Of a stretch of 64,000 bases of DNA, positions 20,390-31,552 are shown piece by piece (position 1 is the stretch's first letter; each line of letters starts with the position of its first letter). Source of the DNA: Plantago ovata (taxonomy: Eukaryota; Streptophyta; Magnoliopsida; Lamiales; Plantaginaceae); contig CM051455.1 of the NCBI GenBank assembly GCA_028274465.1, forward strand, positions 69,174,985-69,238,984. The letters run 5' to 3'. The notes under the pieces are model-generated. The model was not told where the DNA came from. It saw only the letters and a program-made list of their open reading frames with translations, and did not search any database. A program made the translations under genes and the position numbers.

Positions 20390-21629
20390 TGATGAACGTG
20401 TCAGATTCAGTCAAATAAATTTGTAATTAGCCAAAGGCAATCCACAACTACAACGAAAACCGTAGTGTAGCAGTAGAATGACTCGAGTGTCGTTCTCTCA
20501 GGACTATACTAGCTTTATCAAATCTAATTAAGAATATAAAAACAGCAGACACATAGCAATAGGGGGTTTCTAGCAGATAATGGAGATTGGTGATAGTATG
20601 GTCCTTCTTAACATAATGGGTCGATAATCATGCATAAATTCCTCGGTCTTGCATAGAGATCTTTGAATCAATCTAGTGTCCTGTTGCAAGTATTAAGCAC
20701 TACAAAGATAATTTGGTCTGACTAGTCAATCACGATTTTCCTAATGTGTTCCGTAATTATTCAACACTACGAAGATAATTGGTCTGATGGTCGACTAGTG
20801 TCCAATTGTGCATAATGATCAATACAACATATGAGAATTTTGGTTACAACTGATCAACGAAATAAAGCAATGACACGGAGTATAATGCGCGATATAGCCA
20901 TTAGCATGATTATCTTCCCTCGCTAAGAATTCACATACTACCACCAATGATAAGTTTAGCTACTCATAATAGACATGCAATCAATAGAAATCATAGAAGA
21001 AAACATATTGAAAGAAGATAAAATAAGTAGATAAAAATTGTAAGATACAAAGTTACCGAAGGTTGTCAATATCCGGATGATTGCGGTCCTACGAGCTCCA
21101 ATCTGTTATGAAAAAGTATCCCCTAAGCTATGGAACTCCCAGGACAGGCACCGGGAAGTCCCTACCTAAAACTATAGAGAGAGGTGAGAAAGTAGGCTTG
21201 GAAAGATATATTTTAAGAGAGAAAACTGAGCACTATATATAGGCCCCGAATTAACTCTGGGGCGGTTCGCCCCCCAGTTATTTCGTGGAATTTCCGCGTT
21301 TTCGACGCGGTTTTGGATTTCTTCACCTTTTCAGACTCGGTTTCTGACTTCTAGTGGCCTTCTAACCTCCATATTCGACCCCTAGACTCCAAATCCTATC
21401 CGGAAACCTTCAGATACTCCAAATAGGCTTCTGGAACACCAATTCCTTGTAGACTTCAATATAAATGCCCGGAAATCTCCGAATTTCAACCAAAACCTGT
21501 AAAATAAAATCTAAAGGGAAACGTGACACTATTCTAATAAAATGTACTAAAATATAGATAAATTAACATAGAAGATAGCTAAAATAGGTGAAAAATACTC
21601 GAATGAAAGTGTAAAATACACATTCATCA
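20390..21629 (-). repeat. E1 3' LTR
   Basis: 1240 bp, TGATGAA...TTCATCA ends. It contains a GGGGCGGTTCGCCCC palindrome at 21259-21273, directly upstream (on minus) of a TATATATAG promoter box. Confidence 0.94.
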
Positions 21630-22149
21630 AACAACTAAGCTAGACTCTAATACAAAAAACATGCAAGACACAAAATGGAGTTTCATGCCAAATAAAATAA
21701 ACTAATCTACTGAATCTACCAAATAACATATGAACAAATACCATATAAATCAAAGCATGAATATAGGTTGAAGAATACCTCGATTGACTTATCCACATCC
21801 ACATAAGCACTTATGTCAAGACAAGATAGTCTCTCGTAACATTCTCTACCTGGACCTAGTCAGTGACGACGTAATGAAGCATGCTAAGATACGAATGGTT
21901 GCCCCGTGCCTATGAAACTGAGGACTTACTGCTGTTCCACCATATTAAGACTTTTCTCATCAAACGAAGGAGGGTTCCCTATAAAAGATAACACTCCCCT
22001 ATTCTACCCATCTCTCAAGTAAAGTCTTAAGCTATTCACCACTTCCTGAATGGCAGGACGAGGGTGGTCTAGAACAGATGACACTCAAGACAAAAAAGAC
22101 AAAAAATAGAAAAAACACAATTACGAACAATACAAAAAATGGAAAGGAC

Positions 22150-22330
22150 TCAAACTTTGCTAAACTGCTATTTGGCTTTGTTTTTTTTGGACCCTTCTTT
22201 GCTCTTTTTGGGGTCTTCTCTTTTTCTCTTTTTTCTTTCAAGATTCTTTTTTCTTTTTTTTTTTTTTTTTTCTGTCCCACTTCTTTTTTTCTGGAATTTT
22301 TCTTTCTTTTTTTTTTTTCGAGCCAGCAGT
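22150..22330 (-). repeat. E1 homopurine tract in 3' UTR
   Basis: On the minus strand a run of almost pure A/G, interrupted mainly by a CTGGAA/TTCCAG pair. Counterparts at 33628-33760 (S), 49580-49715 (Z) and 19684-19790 (F) are also A/G-rich but differ in base order. Lys/Glu- or Phe-rich ORFs here are artefacts. Confidence 0.8.
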
Positions 22331-22374
22331 AGCATAACAAAAAGAGAAACAAAATGACTCACACGACTTCCCCA

Positions 22375-22509
22375 AACCTATTCGAAAGAATAGGTTGGAG
22401 TACAAAATTTACGGAAAAGAAAAAATAAACTCACGACACGAAAATGAAAAACAGAAACAAGTCTATGATGGTGTAACCCCCTCCCCAAACCTATTCGGAA
22501 GAATAGGTT
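22375..22509 (-). other. E1 twin 3' UTR hairpins
   Basis: Two hairpins at 22488-22509 and 22375-22396, each with arms AACCTATTC and GAATAGGTT; sense-strand loops are TTCC and TTTC, each followed by TTGGGGA. They are identical in arms and loop order to those of S (33437, 33552) and Z (49392, 49504). Confidence 0.85.
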
Positions 22510-23123
22510 ATAAACAAAGGATCACACAACCTCACACTACCTCCTTCCTAGGCATTTAGCAATCTCAAAGCATGGTGAAGACTTGTTGCCCCTTAGGTAC
22601 ATAATTACTCGGGAAAACAACCATAAGACCCTAACATGCATCATCCTATTATAAAGGCCTTCGTGAACCGCAGTAGAGAAAACACCACTAAGTGATGTCG
22701 AGACTACCATGCTTAACTAAGTGCAATACATAAATGTGACAAGCCAAGCGAGAAAAACCTCAAACAAATTAATAGAGATGAAGCATATGATTAATGGCAT
22801 AGCTAGTTGATCTACCCAATAAAAAGTTCAAAAAATTCGGCAACAAACTCCATATAAAACATGCAAGACTATCCTAGGATGAATGAAGTGAATGCAACCT
22901 AAAAAATCTAAGAAAGCAGGAAACGTGCAAATGCAAATGCAAACAAAGGACGAGATACTAATCGACACAAAGCCAAACAATACTTAACATCATGGTTCAC
23001 ATCCCATCCTCCTTACGATTCTTAAGCTAGCCCCCTAGCAAAAGAGAATGAGTAATAAGAAGTGATACTAGATGTTACCGAAGGGTTTGGCCTTGGTCGG
23101 CTGAGAATGGACAAGTGGAAGGA

Positions 23124-24428
23124 CTAATCATCGGGATGGTAGTCACCATAAAAGTCACTCCACATGTCATTCATGAGCTCATTGGACTGTCGTAGAGCTT
23201 CCTGCTGTTGCTGGATGAGCTGTTGCTGCTCCCACATGTGCTGCCTATCCTCTCGGCGATGCTCCTCGAATATCTCCCAATCGCGGTTGTGCTGGACAAT
23301 GTGCCTGTCGATGTCCTGTCGCATGGCCGCGTTGTTGGCATCAATTCTGTCGAAACGGCTGTCGAGGTAGGTACGGAATTCGGAGAAGTCAAATCCTCCA
23401 GACCCCTGTGGTGCTCCAGCTGGTGCATGCTGTGCATGATGGACAAACGGAATATCTGGAATAGGGGCCTCGCCAACATCGGCCTCCATAGCATCCTCAT
23501 GATCGGAATCATTTGGCTGGAATGGTGCTCCTACATCAGCAGCGGCTGCTGTGGGGTTCCTCAACTAATACATGTTGAGCTATACCTCAATGGTCGAGGG
23601 TGAAAGGGCTGCGACCTCGCAATCCCCCTCCTCAATATCATCGACCCCATGATATTTGCAGTAGGTTGTGATGAAGCTCAGGAAGATGAAAGGCTTCCTA
23701 TTCTTTTCCCAGTGGCGCTCGTACTCCTCATACATAATGTGTCCTATGTCGATCTGATGTCCGTCTATGAGGCAGTAGAGGAGCTCGGCGTAGTAGGGCT
23801 GAATCCATGTGTCATTCTTCCTCGTAATCAATTCGGAGATGCAAAATTTCATCATCACCTTAGCTTCGATGCTAAGGTCGCTATAACTGATCCGTCCAGG
23901 TGCTGCCCCAACATCCGGATATCTGTACTGCCTATTGCAGATCACGTCGGTGATGTGTCTCCCTATCCCCCTAGCGGTCCTCGAATACAAGTAGGCGTGG
24001 TCGCTCTCTATGAATTCCAAGTTCCCGAAATGGATGAAGGAAGAAATGTACTCTGGGTTCCATGGTATAATCAGGCCTTGGACTAACACCCCATTCTTCT
24101 CGTCGAGATCCGTGTACCCAGTGTAGAAATCTCGGAGGAGGCTCTCGTCGTAGCCTTTGAACCTATCGGAACTGTACCATGCCCAATTCCTTTGTGACCC
24201 CAAACTTGACAGCGTCCTATATCCCGCTCTATTCGCTGCGGATTCAGGAATGTCAATCCTCCTATCGGGGATGATCGACCTTCCTCTGTCGGCCATCTCC
24301 GCCTCTAGCCGTTGTCGCACCTATATCGCATCAGTAGACAACTCGTACAAATCGTGAGATGGTTGGGAGCTTGATTCTACTCCCTTTCCCTTTTTGCTAG
24401 AGCCGGCTCTCCTTGTCCTTGGTGCCAT
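23124..24428 (-). pseudogene. E1 env-position plant-transposon-type protein
   Basis: Counterpart of the 435-residue protein of Z (47484-48788), starting MAPRTRRAG at 24428. Visible blocks include NWAWYSSDRFKGYDESLLRD, IIPWNPEYISSFIHFGNLEF, TWIQPYYAELLYCLIDGHQI and a Gln-rich tail QQQLIQQQQEALRQSNE. It resembles the putative plant transposon protein domain found in Athila-type and other plant elements (inference). There are no membrane segments. Function unknown. Broken, about one or two breaks. Confidence 0.8.
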
Positions 24429-25512
24429 GATTCCTACAAACAGCAATTAGTATCTCGTACGATGCAAAACAGACCTATGCATATGTAAATATACGAGTGA
24501 ACAAATGAGTAAAATTCTAAATCCAACTCCTCAAAATCCCAAAGCCTAGTCTAGCTAATTCATTACGCAACATATCAATGTACCTACTACAATAACATAT
24601 CACATTATGCTCTTGCTAACGACAAATGCCTTGAATCACAAGGTTCAATCCATATCATAAAAATCAATTTCTAGCATAAATCCTCAATCTCATCAATCAT
24701 GCATTCTACCAATACATCCATCAATTTCATATCAATAAACACATGTTTAAACATGGATTGTAAGTAAGAAAGACAATTTCCTAACAAGACATATATCATC
24801 CAATTAGCAAAAATCTCAAATCATCAAACCAAGCCTAATTGAACATGTAATTGACAATGAATAACGAATCTAATCACATAAATCATCAACCCATACATCA
24901 TACAAGCCTAATTGAAGCATAAATCAAAAAATCCCCAAATTGTAAAAATTAGGGTTCACGTGATAATACCTCAAATCCGGAAATTGAATGAGCTAGGAAG
25001 AAATTTGTTCGGATAGAATGAAAGAGCACGCAACGGGCTTCGAATGAAGCTAAAGAACACACAAAATGATGGAGAGATGAAGAAGTTATGAAGATTTAAA
25101 GTTATTTTGAATATGGAGGAAATTTTGGAGTTTGGAAGATGAAAATGGAGGAAAATGGGGGTTTGGGGAAGAAACCCCTGTTTTTTCGCGCGCTCTGAGC
25201 GTGCAGGGCGGTTCGCCCCCCACTTTTAGGTGGGAGACGAACGTTTTTTGAAATAAAAATGCGGTTTTTAGTCCCTGAAAAAAAAAAGTTTTTAGTCCCC
25301 GAAAAATCATTTTCCTCAAAAATCACTCGAAAAGTCGCACTCGAACACAACATAAGCACATACGACACAGAACCGAACAAATTCACATATGAAAAGCAAA
25401 TTGTTCAAGTATGAATGCATGCAATAAAGCGGTAAAGAAAGCGATAAAAACCCCGGGTTGCCTCCCGGATAGCGCCATTGTTTAAAGTCTCTGACTCGAC
25501 TCCTGTCTTTGC
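24429..25512 (-). other. E1 internal leader between protease and env-position protein
   Basis: Non-coding. It has one GC palindrome unit (about 25205-25222), a tandem CGGGGACTAAAAAC motif near 25270-25310, a pyrimidine-rich leader-like stretch (about 25140-24975, minus) and a possible leader intron with donor GATTTGAG/GTATTA. The same layout, with more palindrome units, is in Z and D. Confidence 0.6.
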
Positions 25513-27666
25513 CTATCTTTTCCTTCTGAGGGTACTAGACTTCCCCTTCATGAGCCTCCTTCCCGTGCTTTGATCCTGTGAATAAGAGTGAACATAGACG
25601 TTAAGACCACTGTAATCAATAGTGTTAGAAGTATCGGGTGGATCAGGTGGATCGGATATGGCTTGCAACACATGTTGCTTGCCATCCACTTCGATAGTGC
25701 AAGTCCTTTTGTAGATGTCCATCACGGAGCGTATTTTGGTCAAGAATGTTCGTCCTAAGAGTATGACATCCCCCGTTCCTGGTGCTGACGCTGGCATAAT
25801 TACAAAATCGGTTAGATGCTTCACCAATCTTGACCAACACATTTTTCACAACGCCCTCGGGTCTCATAAAGGATCCATCCGCCAGACGCACAATAGCCCT
25901 TTTCTCAGATAGTTTTCCAAGGTTGCTCTTTTCAAACACATTCAAAGGGATTATGTTTGAGTAGGATCCCGTGTCTAGTGTGGCACGGACATCTTCAAGC
26001 TCACCAATCCCTACCTTAACATCGAAACTTTTAGGGAGTGGTTCGGGATCCTCTTGCTCCTCATCACTTGCGTCAGAACCAAGGTCCTTCTCTTCTTCCT
26101 CAGCCTGTAGAAGTTCTTCCTTCATGCAACACTCGCACCTAACGACCTTCCTGATGGTGATTTCGTCAGGTACATCATCAGCCAATGTAATGGCATTCGA
26201 CTTCACAGTGCTGCTAGGCAGTTTGCCTTGTTCCCTACTTGCTCCTCGGTCGATCAACTCTTGCATCTTTTGATGGGCAAGCCTAGTGCTCTCTTCCAAC
26301 CTATCGAGCCTTGCCCTAGTCTTCTCAGAATCTTCTTCATACCGTTTGAGAAAACTTTGTGTGTGATCGACCATCTTCTGCAAGTTCTCCATTAGTTGAG
26401 CCGACTTCGACTTCGGTGGCTCTTTCGGAGCGGGATTTTCGCAGTGGTCATTACAATAGTTCAGCCTACTACGGTCTTGGTTAGGTCCATAAGTTTGGCT
26501 AGCCGGTGCATATCCTTGATTGTTACGGTATCCTCTTCTCCAAAATCCACCTCGAGGATTCCTACCGTCTTGTCCGTAGCTAACTTCTTGAGTGCCAAAC
26601 TCCGTAGCAAAGGCTTCTTCTTCGCCTCCTCGAGCCCAGTTGCCATCATCGTATGCCAGCTCCGATCTACACATATGAGCTCCATGCCCATAGTTCTTGC
26701 ATATTCGGCATACTTCGTTCGAAACAGTTGTTCCGGTGGCGCTCTTGAGACTTGCTTCAATTCGTTGGTAAAGCACTCGAATTGATCCCCATTCCCCCTG
26801 TACATAGGGGCTTCTTGAGTTGGTGGAGCTTCAGGTCCACGTCTCCTAACCATTGCTCTTGGGTCCTTGAAATGCGAGCCCTTAGCAAGCCTTTCGAAAA
26901 CTGCCCAGACGGTTTCTGCAGTTTCCTCCCAAATATTGCCTCGGCATTGGAAATCCACCACTTGTTGGTTCTCGAAGGTTAGTCCATTGTAGAAGTGTTG
27001 GACTAGGTCAGAGAGTTCAAAACCATGGTGAGGGCACTTGTTCGTGAGATCTTGGAACCTCTCGAACGCGGTGTAGATGGTCTCATCATAGTCTTGCTTG
27101 AATCCAGTGGTCTGCGCCTTAAGCGCGGTAGTCAGAGTGTGTGGGAAGTATTTCTCCATGAAAGCTGAAAAAACCTTTTCCCAAGTGTCCAGCGAGCCTG
27201 CTGGAAGAGAACTCAGCCATGACTTGGCTCTGTCGCCAAGTCCCATTGCAAAAACCTTCATCCTCAACTCATCCGTTGTTATGTCAGCTCCGGGTCGTGG
27301 GAGTTGGTTGACGAAATCATCGATATCGTGCAAGTACCCCATCACATCTTCCCTTGATAAGCCATAGAACCTCGGAAGTTGTTGGAATGCGTGGTTCTTG
27401 ATCTCCAGATCTCGGGTTGTAGACGAAAGAACAATAACCGGTCCCCTCATACGATCCTTGGTGGGTTGAACCCATGCCTTCAGTGGTCTAGCTTCTGCCA
27501 TTCCGTCGGTTTCCTTGAATAAACTAAGTAGAGTTTCAGAGAAATCGGTTTCCTCTATTTCCTCTAGTGCGCGCCTATCAAGTAGTCGCCTTCTTTGGTG
27601 GTAGACTCTGTCGATCTCAGCAATTGAATTAGCAAGCGGTGTTCCTGCAGAACGTGTATGCGGCAT
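25513..27666 (-). pseudogene. E1 gag and retropepsin
   Basis: Starts MPHTRSAGTPLANSIAEIDR (ATG at 27666). It contains a Gypsy-type gag core (GSLDTWEKVFSAFMEKYFPH to HHGFELSDLVQHFYNGL), a zinc knuckle CRICKNYGHGAHMC near 26700, a charged coiled-coil-like stretch near 26400-26250, and an aspartic protease with ATLDTGSYSNIIPLNVF near 25960 and the C-terminal ILLGRTFL block. Gag would form the particle and the protease cut it. No RT follows. Broken, about one or two breaks. Confidence 0.88.
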
Positions 27667-27814
27667 ACACAATCTGTGACAGACTAGGAAAGGTGATTAG
27701 AAACAAACTAGGAAAGCAATATTAGCGAGAGATTAAAAAGGAAAACTAAAACTAAAAGAATTAGGAATCTAAAGCTGTAAATATAAACAAATTAAACAGA
27801 AAAAAGGAGTATAG

Positions 27815-27832
27815 TCCCCGGCAACGGCGCCA
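27815..27832 (-). other. E1 primer binding site, tRNA-Asp
   Basis: On the minus strand TGGCGCCGTTGCCGGGGA lies two bases inside the 5' LTR and is complementary to the 3' end of plant tRNA-Asp(GTC), the primer used by Athila elements. It is not a tRNA gene. Confidence 0.9.
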
Positions 27833-27835
27833 ATT

Positions 27836-29077
27836 TGATGAACGTGTCAGATTCAGTCAAATAAATTTGTAATTAGCCAAAGGCAATCCACAACTACAAC
27901 GAAAACCGTAGTGTAGCAGTAGAATGACTCGAGTGTCGTTCTCTCAGGACTATACTAGCTTTATCAAATCTAATTAAGAATATAAAAACAGCAGACAGAT
28001 AGCAATAGGGGGTTTCTAGCAGATAATGGAGATTGGTGATAGTATGGTCCTTCTTAACATAATGGGTCGATAATCATGCATAAATTCCTCGGTCTTGCAT
28101 AGAGATCTTTGAATCAATCTAGTGTCCTGTTGCAAGTATTAAGCACTACAAAGATAATTTGGTCTGACTAGTCAATCACGATTGTCCTAATGTGTTCCGT
28201 AATTATTCAACACTACGAAGATAATTGGTTTGATGGTCGACTAGTGTCCAATTGTGCATAATGATCAATACAACATACGAGAATTTTGGTTACAACTGAT
28301 CAACGAAATAAAGCAATGACACGGAGTATAATGCGCGATATAGTCATTAGCATGATTATCTTCCCTCGCAAAAAATTCACATACTACCACCAATGATAAG
28401 TTTAGCTACTCATAATAGGCATGCAATCAATAGAAATCATAGAAGAAAACATATTGAAAGAAGATAAAATAAGTAGATAAAAATTGTAAGATACAAAGTT
28501 ACCGAAGGTTGTCAATCTCCGGATGATTGCGGTCCTACGAGCTCCAATCTGCTATGAAAAAGTATCCCCTAAGCTATGGAACTCCCAGGACAGGCCCCGG
28601 GAAGTCTCTACCTAAAACTATAGAGAGAGGTGAGAAAGTAGGCTTGGAAAGATATATTTTCGGAGAGAAAGCAGAGTACTATATATAGGCCCCGAATTAA
28701 CTCTGGGGCGGTTCCCCCCCCCCAGTTATTTCGCGGAATTTCCGCGTTTTCGACGCGGTTTTTGATTTCTTCACCTTTTCGGACTCGGTTTCTGACTTCT
28801 AGTGGCCTTCTAACCTCCAGATTCGACCCCTAGACTCCAAATCCTATCCGGAAACCTTCAGATACTCCAAATAGGCTTCTGGAACACCAATTCCTTGTAG
28901 ACTTCAATATAATTGCCCGGAAATCTCTGAATTTCAACCAAAACCTGTGAAATAAAATCTAAAGGGAAACGTGACACTATTCTAATAAAATGTACTAAAA
29001 TATAGCTAAATTAACATAGAGGATAGCTAAAATAGGTGAAAAAGATTCGAATGAAAGTGTAAAATACACATTCATCA
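27836..29077 (-). repeat. E1 5' LTR
   Basis: 1242 bp, paired with 20390-21629. It contains the U3 GC palindrome near 28703-28725 next to a TATATATAG box. Confidence 0.94.
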
Positions 29078-29082
29078 GAGTT
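29078..29082. repeat. Target site duplication of E1, right copy
   Basis: GAGTT, matching 20385-20389. Confidence 0.93.
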
Positions 29083-29440
29083 TGATGACAGTGTTTTTTA
29101 CACTATCATTCGAGTCTTTTTTCACCAATTTAGCTATCCTCTTGCATGCACTTTAGTGCATTTTGTTAGAATAGTGTCATGTTTCCATTTCTTTTGTTCT
29201 TTTCAGGTTTTAGGTGGAAATCGCGTTTTTGGATGTAATTCATGGCGAAACAATGATGTTTTGGTGCAACGAGATCACCCGTGGTGTGTCAAGGAGTACC
29301 GAGACGAGTTTCAAGGCCAAAGGACCAAGTTTCGGAGCTCAAAACCGTGCAAGGGGCCGAAATCGAAGATCCGGAGGAAGAATTTGGCACGGGCCGCATT
29401 CTGCCCGTGCGCGGCGGACCGCCGCGAGGCGGGCTCACCG
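29083..29440 (+). repeat. Element F 3' LTR, U3 part; left arm of large inverted repeat
   Basis: Starts TGATGACAGTG, the LTR start of the D/F family, directly after F's polypurine tract once E1 is set aside. It runs about 350 bases to a GC-rich tract (about 29405-29515) with GGCGGACCGCC palindromes and is then met by the same LTR sequence in the opposite direction. Confidence 0.8.
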
Positions 29441-29515
29441 CCGCGTACGGGGCGGACCGCCGGAGACGCGGCGGACCGCCGGGTACACGGCGGTGCGTCT
29501 GGCACGGGCAGAGAG
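29405..29515. repeat. GC palindrome array at the centre of the inverted repeat
   Basis: Several variants of GGCGGACCGCC between the two LTR arms, plus GGCACGGGC flanks. It corresponds to the U3 array of the D LTR at 55555-55650, in which the same motif lies just upstream of TATATATAG. Confidence 0.8.
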
Positions 29516-29818
29516 TTGCCCGTGCCATTTTCTTCCTCTGGATCTTCGATTTCGGCCCTTGGCACGGTTTTCAGCCCCGAAACTTGGTCTTTTGGCCTGG
29601 AAACTCGTCCCGGTACTCCTCGACACACCACAGGTGATCTCGTTGCACGAAAACATCATTGTTTCACCATGATTTATATCCAAAAGCGCGATTTTCACCT
29701 AAAACCTGAAAATAACAAAAGAAATGGAAACGTGACACTATTCTAATAAAATGCATGCAAGAGGATAGCTAAACTGGTGAAAAAGACCCGAATGATAGTG
29801 TAAAAAACATTGTCATCA
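29475..29818 (-). repeat. D-family LTR U3 part; right arm of large inverted repeat
   Basis: Minus-strand LTR start TGATGACAATG at 29818. About 345 bases, roughly nine-tenths identical to the left arm read in reverse. It directly abuts env-position coding sequence of D at 29819 with no polypurine tract between, so it may be a separate insertion or a rearranged end of D. Confidence 0.75.
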
Positions 29819-30039
29819 TCAATCACCCGGACCCTTCTCGAGTACTTATATACATGCGCACTCCCGATGAACTCCCGTTCCCCGAAGTGGATGAAGTCAG
29901 AAATCGACTGAGGGGTCCATGGCACTAGTGTGTTCCACACTAGAACGCCCCCCATGTCCGCACCGTCTGTGTATCCTATATAAAACTCTTGGAGTAGCGA
30001 TACATCGTACCCATTGAACCGGTTGGAGGTGTACCACTT
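29819..30039 (-). pseudogene. D env-position protein, middle piece
   Basis: Encodes KWYTSNRFNGYDVSLLQEFY and PWTPQSISDFIHFGEREFIG, clear relatives of NWAWYSSDRFKGYDESLL and PWNPEYISSFIHFGNLEF in Z. The upstream part of the coding region lies beyond element B at 41898-42150. Fossil. Confidence 0.8.
30035..30039. repeat. Target site duplication of element B, left copy
   Basis: CACTT, identical to 41898-41902. Confidence 0.93.
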
Positions 30040-30066
30040 TGTTAGGAAACTTGTAATTTTGATGAA

Positions 30067-31330
30067 TGATGAATGTGTATTTTACACTTTCATTCGAGTC
30101 TTTTTCACCTATTTTAGCTATCCTGTATGTTAATTTAGCTATATTTTAGTACATTTTATTAGAATAGTATCACATTTCCCTTTAGATTTTATTTTACAGG
30201 TTTTGGTTGAAATTCGGAGATTTACGGGCATTTATATTGAAGTCTACAAGGAATTGGTGTTCCAGAAGCCTATTTGGAGTATCTGAAGGTTTCCGGATAG
30301 GATTTGGAGTCTAGAGGTCGAATCTGGAGGTTAGAAGGCCATTAGAAGTCTGAAATCGAGTCCGAAAAGGTGAAGAAATCCAAATCCGCGTCGAAAAACG
30401 CGGAAATTCCGCGAAATACTGGGGGGCGAACCGCCCCGTGCCTCGGGCGAACCGCCCCAGAAGAATTTCGGGCCTATATATAGTTGCGAGTTTTCTCTCC
30501 GAAAATCATATCTTTCCAAGCCTACTTTCTCACCTCTCTCTATAGTTTTAGGGAGGAACTTCCCGGGGCCTGTCCTGGGAGTTCCATAGCTTAGGGGATA
30601 CTTTTTCATAGCAGATTGGAGCGCGTAGGATCACAATCATCCGGAGATTGACAACCTTCAGTAACTTTATATCTTACAACTTTTATCTACTTATTTTATT
30701 CTTCTTTCAATATGTTTTCTTCTATTATTGCTATTGATTGCATGCCTATTATGAGTAGCTAAATTTATCATTGGTGGTAGTATGTGAATTCTTAGCGAGG
30801 GAAGATAATCATGCTAATGGCTATATCGCGCATTATACTCCGTGTCATTGCTTTATTTCGTTGATCAGTTGAACACCAAAATTCTCGTATGTTGTATTGA
30901 TTATTATGCACACATGGACACTTGTCGGCCAATCAGACCAATTATCTTCGTAGTGTTGAATGATTACGGAACACAATAGGACGTTAGTTGTTGACAAGTC
31001 AGACCCGTATTATCTTCGTAGTGCTTAATACTTGCAACAGGACACAAGATTGATTCAAAGATCTCTATGCAAGACCGAGGAATTTATGCATGACTATCGA
31101 CCCATTATGTTAAGAAGGACCATACTATCACCAATCTCCATTATCTGCTTGAAAACCCCCTATTGCTTTCTATTTGCTATTTTATATTCTAAATTAGATT
31201 TGACAAAGCTAGTATAGTCCTGAGAGAACGACACTCGAGTCATTCTACTACTACACTACGGTTTTCGTTGTAGTTGTGGATTGCCTTTGGCTAATACAAA
31301 TTTATTTGACTGAATCTGACACGTTCATCA
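30067..31330 (+). repeat. S 5' LTR
   Basis: 1264 bp, TGATGAATG...CGTTCATCA. U3 has two GC palindrome units (about 30420-30471) followed by the promoter box TATATATAG (near 30475). Confidence 0.94.
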
Positions 31331-31333
31331 AAT

Positions 31334-31351
31334 TGGCGCCGTTGCCGGGGA
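31334..31351 (+). other. S primer binding site, tRNA-Asp
   Basis: TGGCGCCGTTGCCGGGGA, three bases after the LTR, complementary to the 3' end of tRNA-Asp(GTC). Confidence 0.9.
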
Positions 31352-31552
31352 CTATACTCCTTTTTTCTGTTTAATTTGTTTATATTTTCAGCTTTCGATT
31401 CCTAATTCTACTAGTTTTAGTTTTCCTTTTTAATCTCTCTCTGATACTGCCTTCCTAGTCTGTTTCTAATTCTCCTTTCCTAGCCTTAGTAGTATTCGAT
31501 ATCTAGAAATATTCCCGATTTTCGAAATTTCTAACGAGGCTAATTTTTAGTT

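Larger units (their letters stand above)
20390..29077 (-). mobile_element. Element E1: non-autonomous Athila-like (Gypsy) retrotransposon
   Basis: Minus-strand element of 8688 bp with LTRs at 20390-21629 and 27836-29077, TSD GAGTT, tRNA-Asp primer site, gag plus retropepsin (27666-25513), GC-palindrome leader, env-position plant-transposon-type protein (24428-23124), twin 3' UTR hairpins and a homopurine tract. No RT, RNase H or integrase is visible in any frame. The LTRs differ at roughly 28 positions (about 2.2%), giving around 0.9 My at the commonly used rate of 1.3e-8 per site per year. It is an inverted relative of Z (42704-51563). It has a few breaks. Confidence 0.92.

Noticed and set aside
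22032-22362. Lys-rich and Phe-rich ORFs
   Set aside because: They come from the homopurine tract in the E1 3' UTR; the same applies near 19620-19893, 33586-33906 and 49538-49759.
23208-24086. Antisense ORFs opposite the E1 env-position protein (and opposite gag in E1, Z and D)
   Set aside because: They mirror the coding strand in a fixed frame and have no independent support.
29156-29746. Overlapping Arg/Gly-rich ORFs in several frames on both strands
   Set aside because: They read through the inverted LTR repeat and its GC palindromes; mirror-image ORFs on the two strands reveal the artefact.
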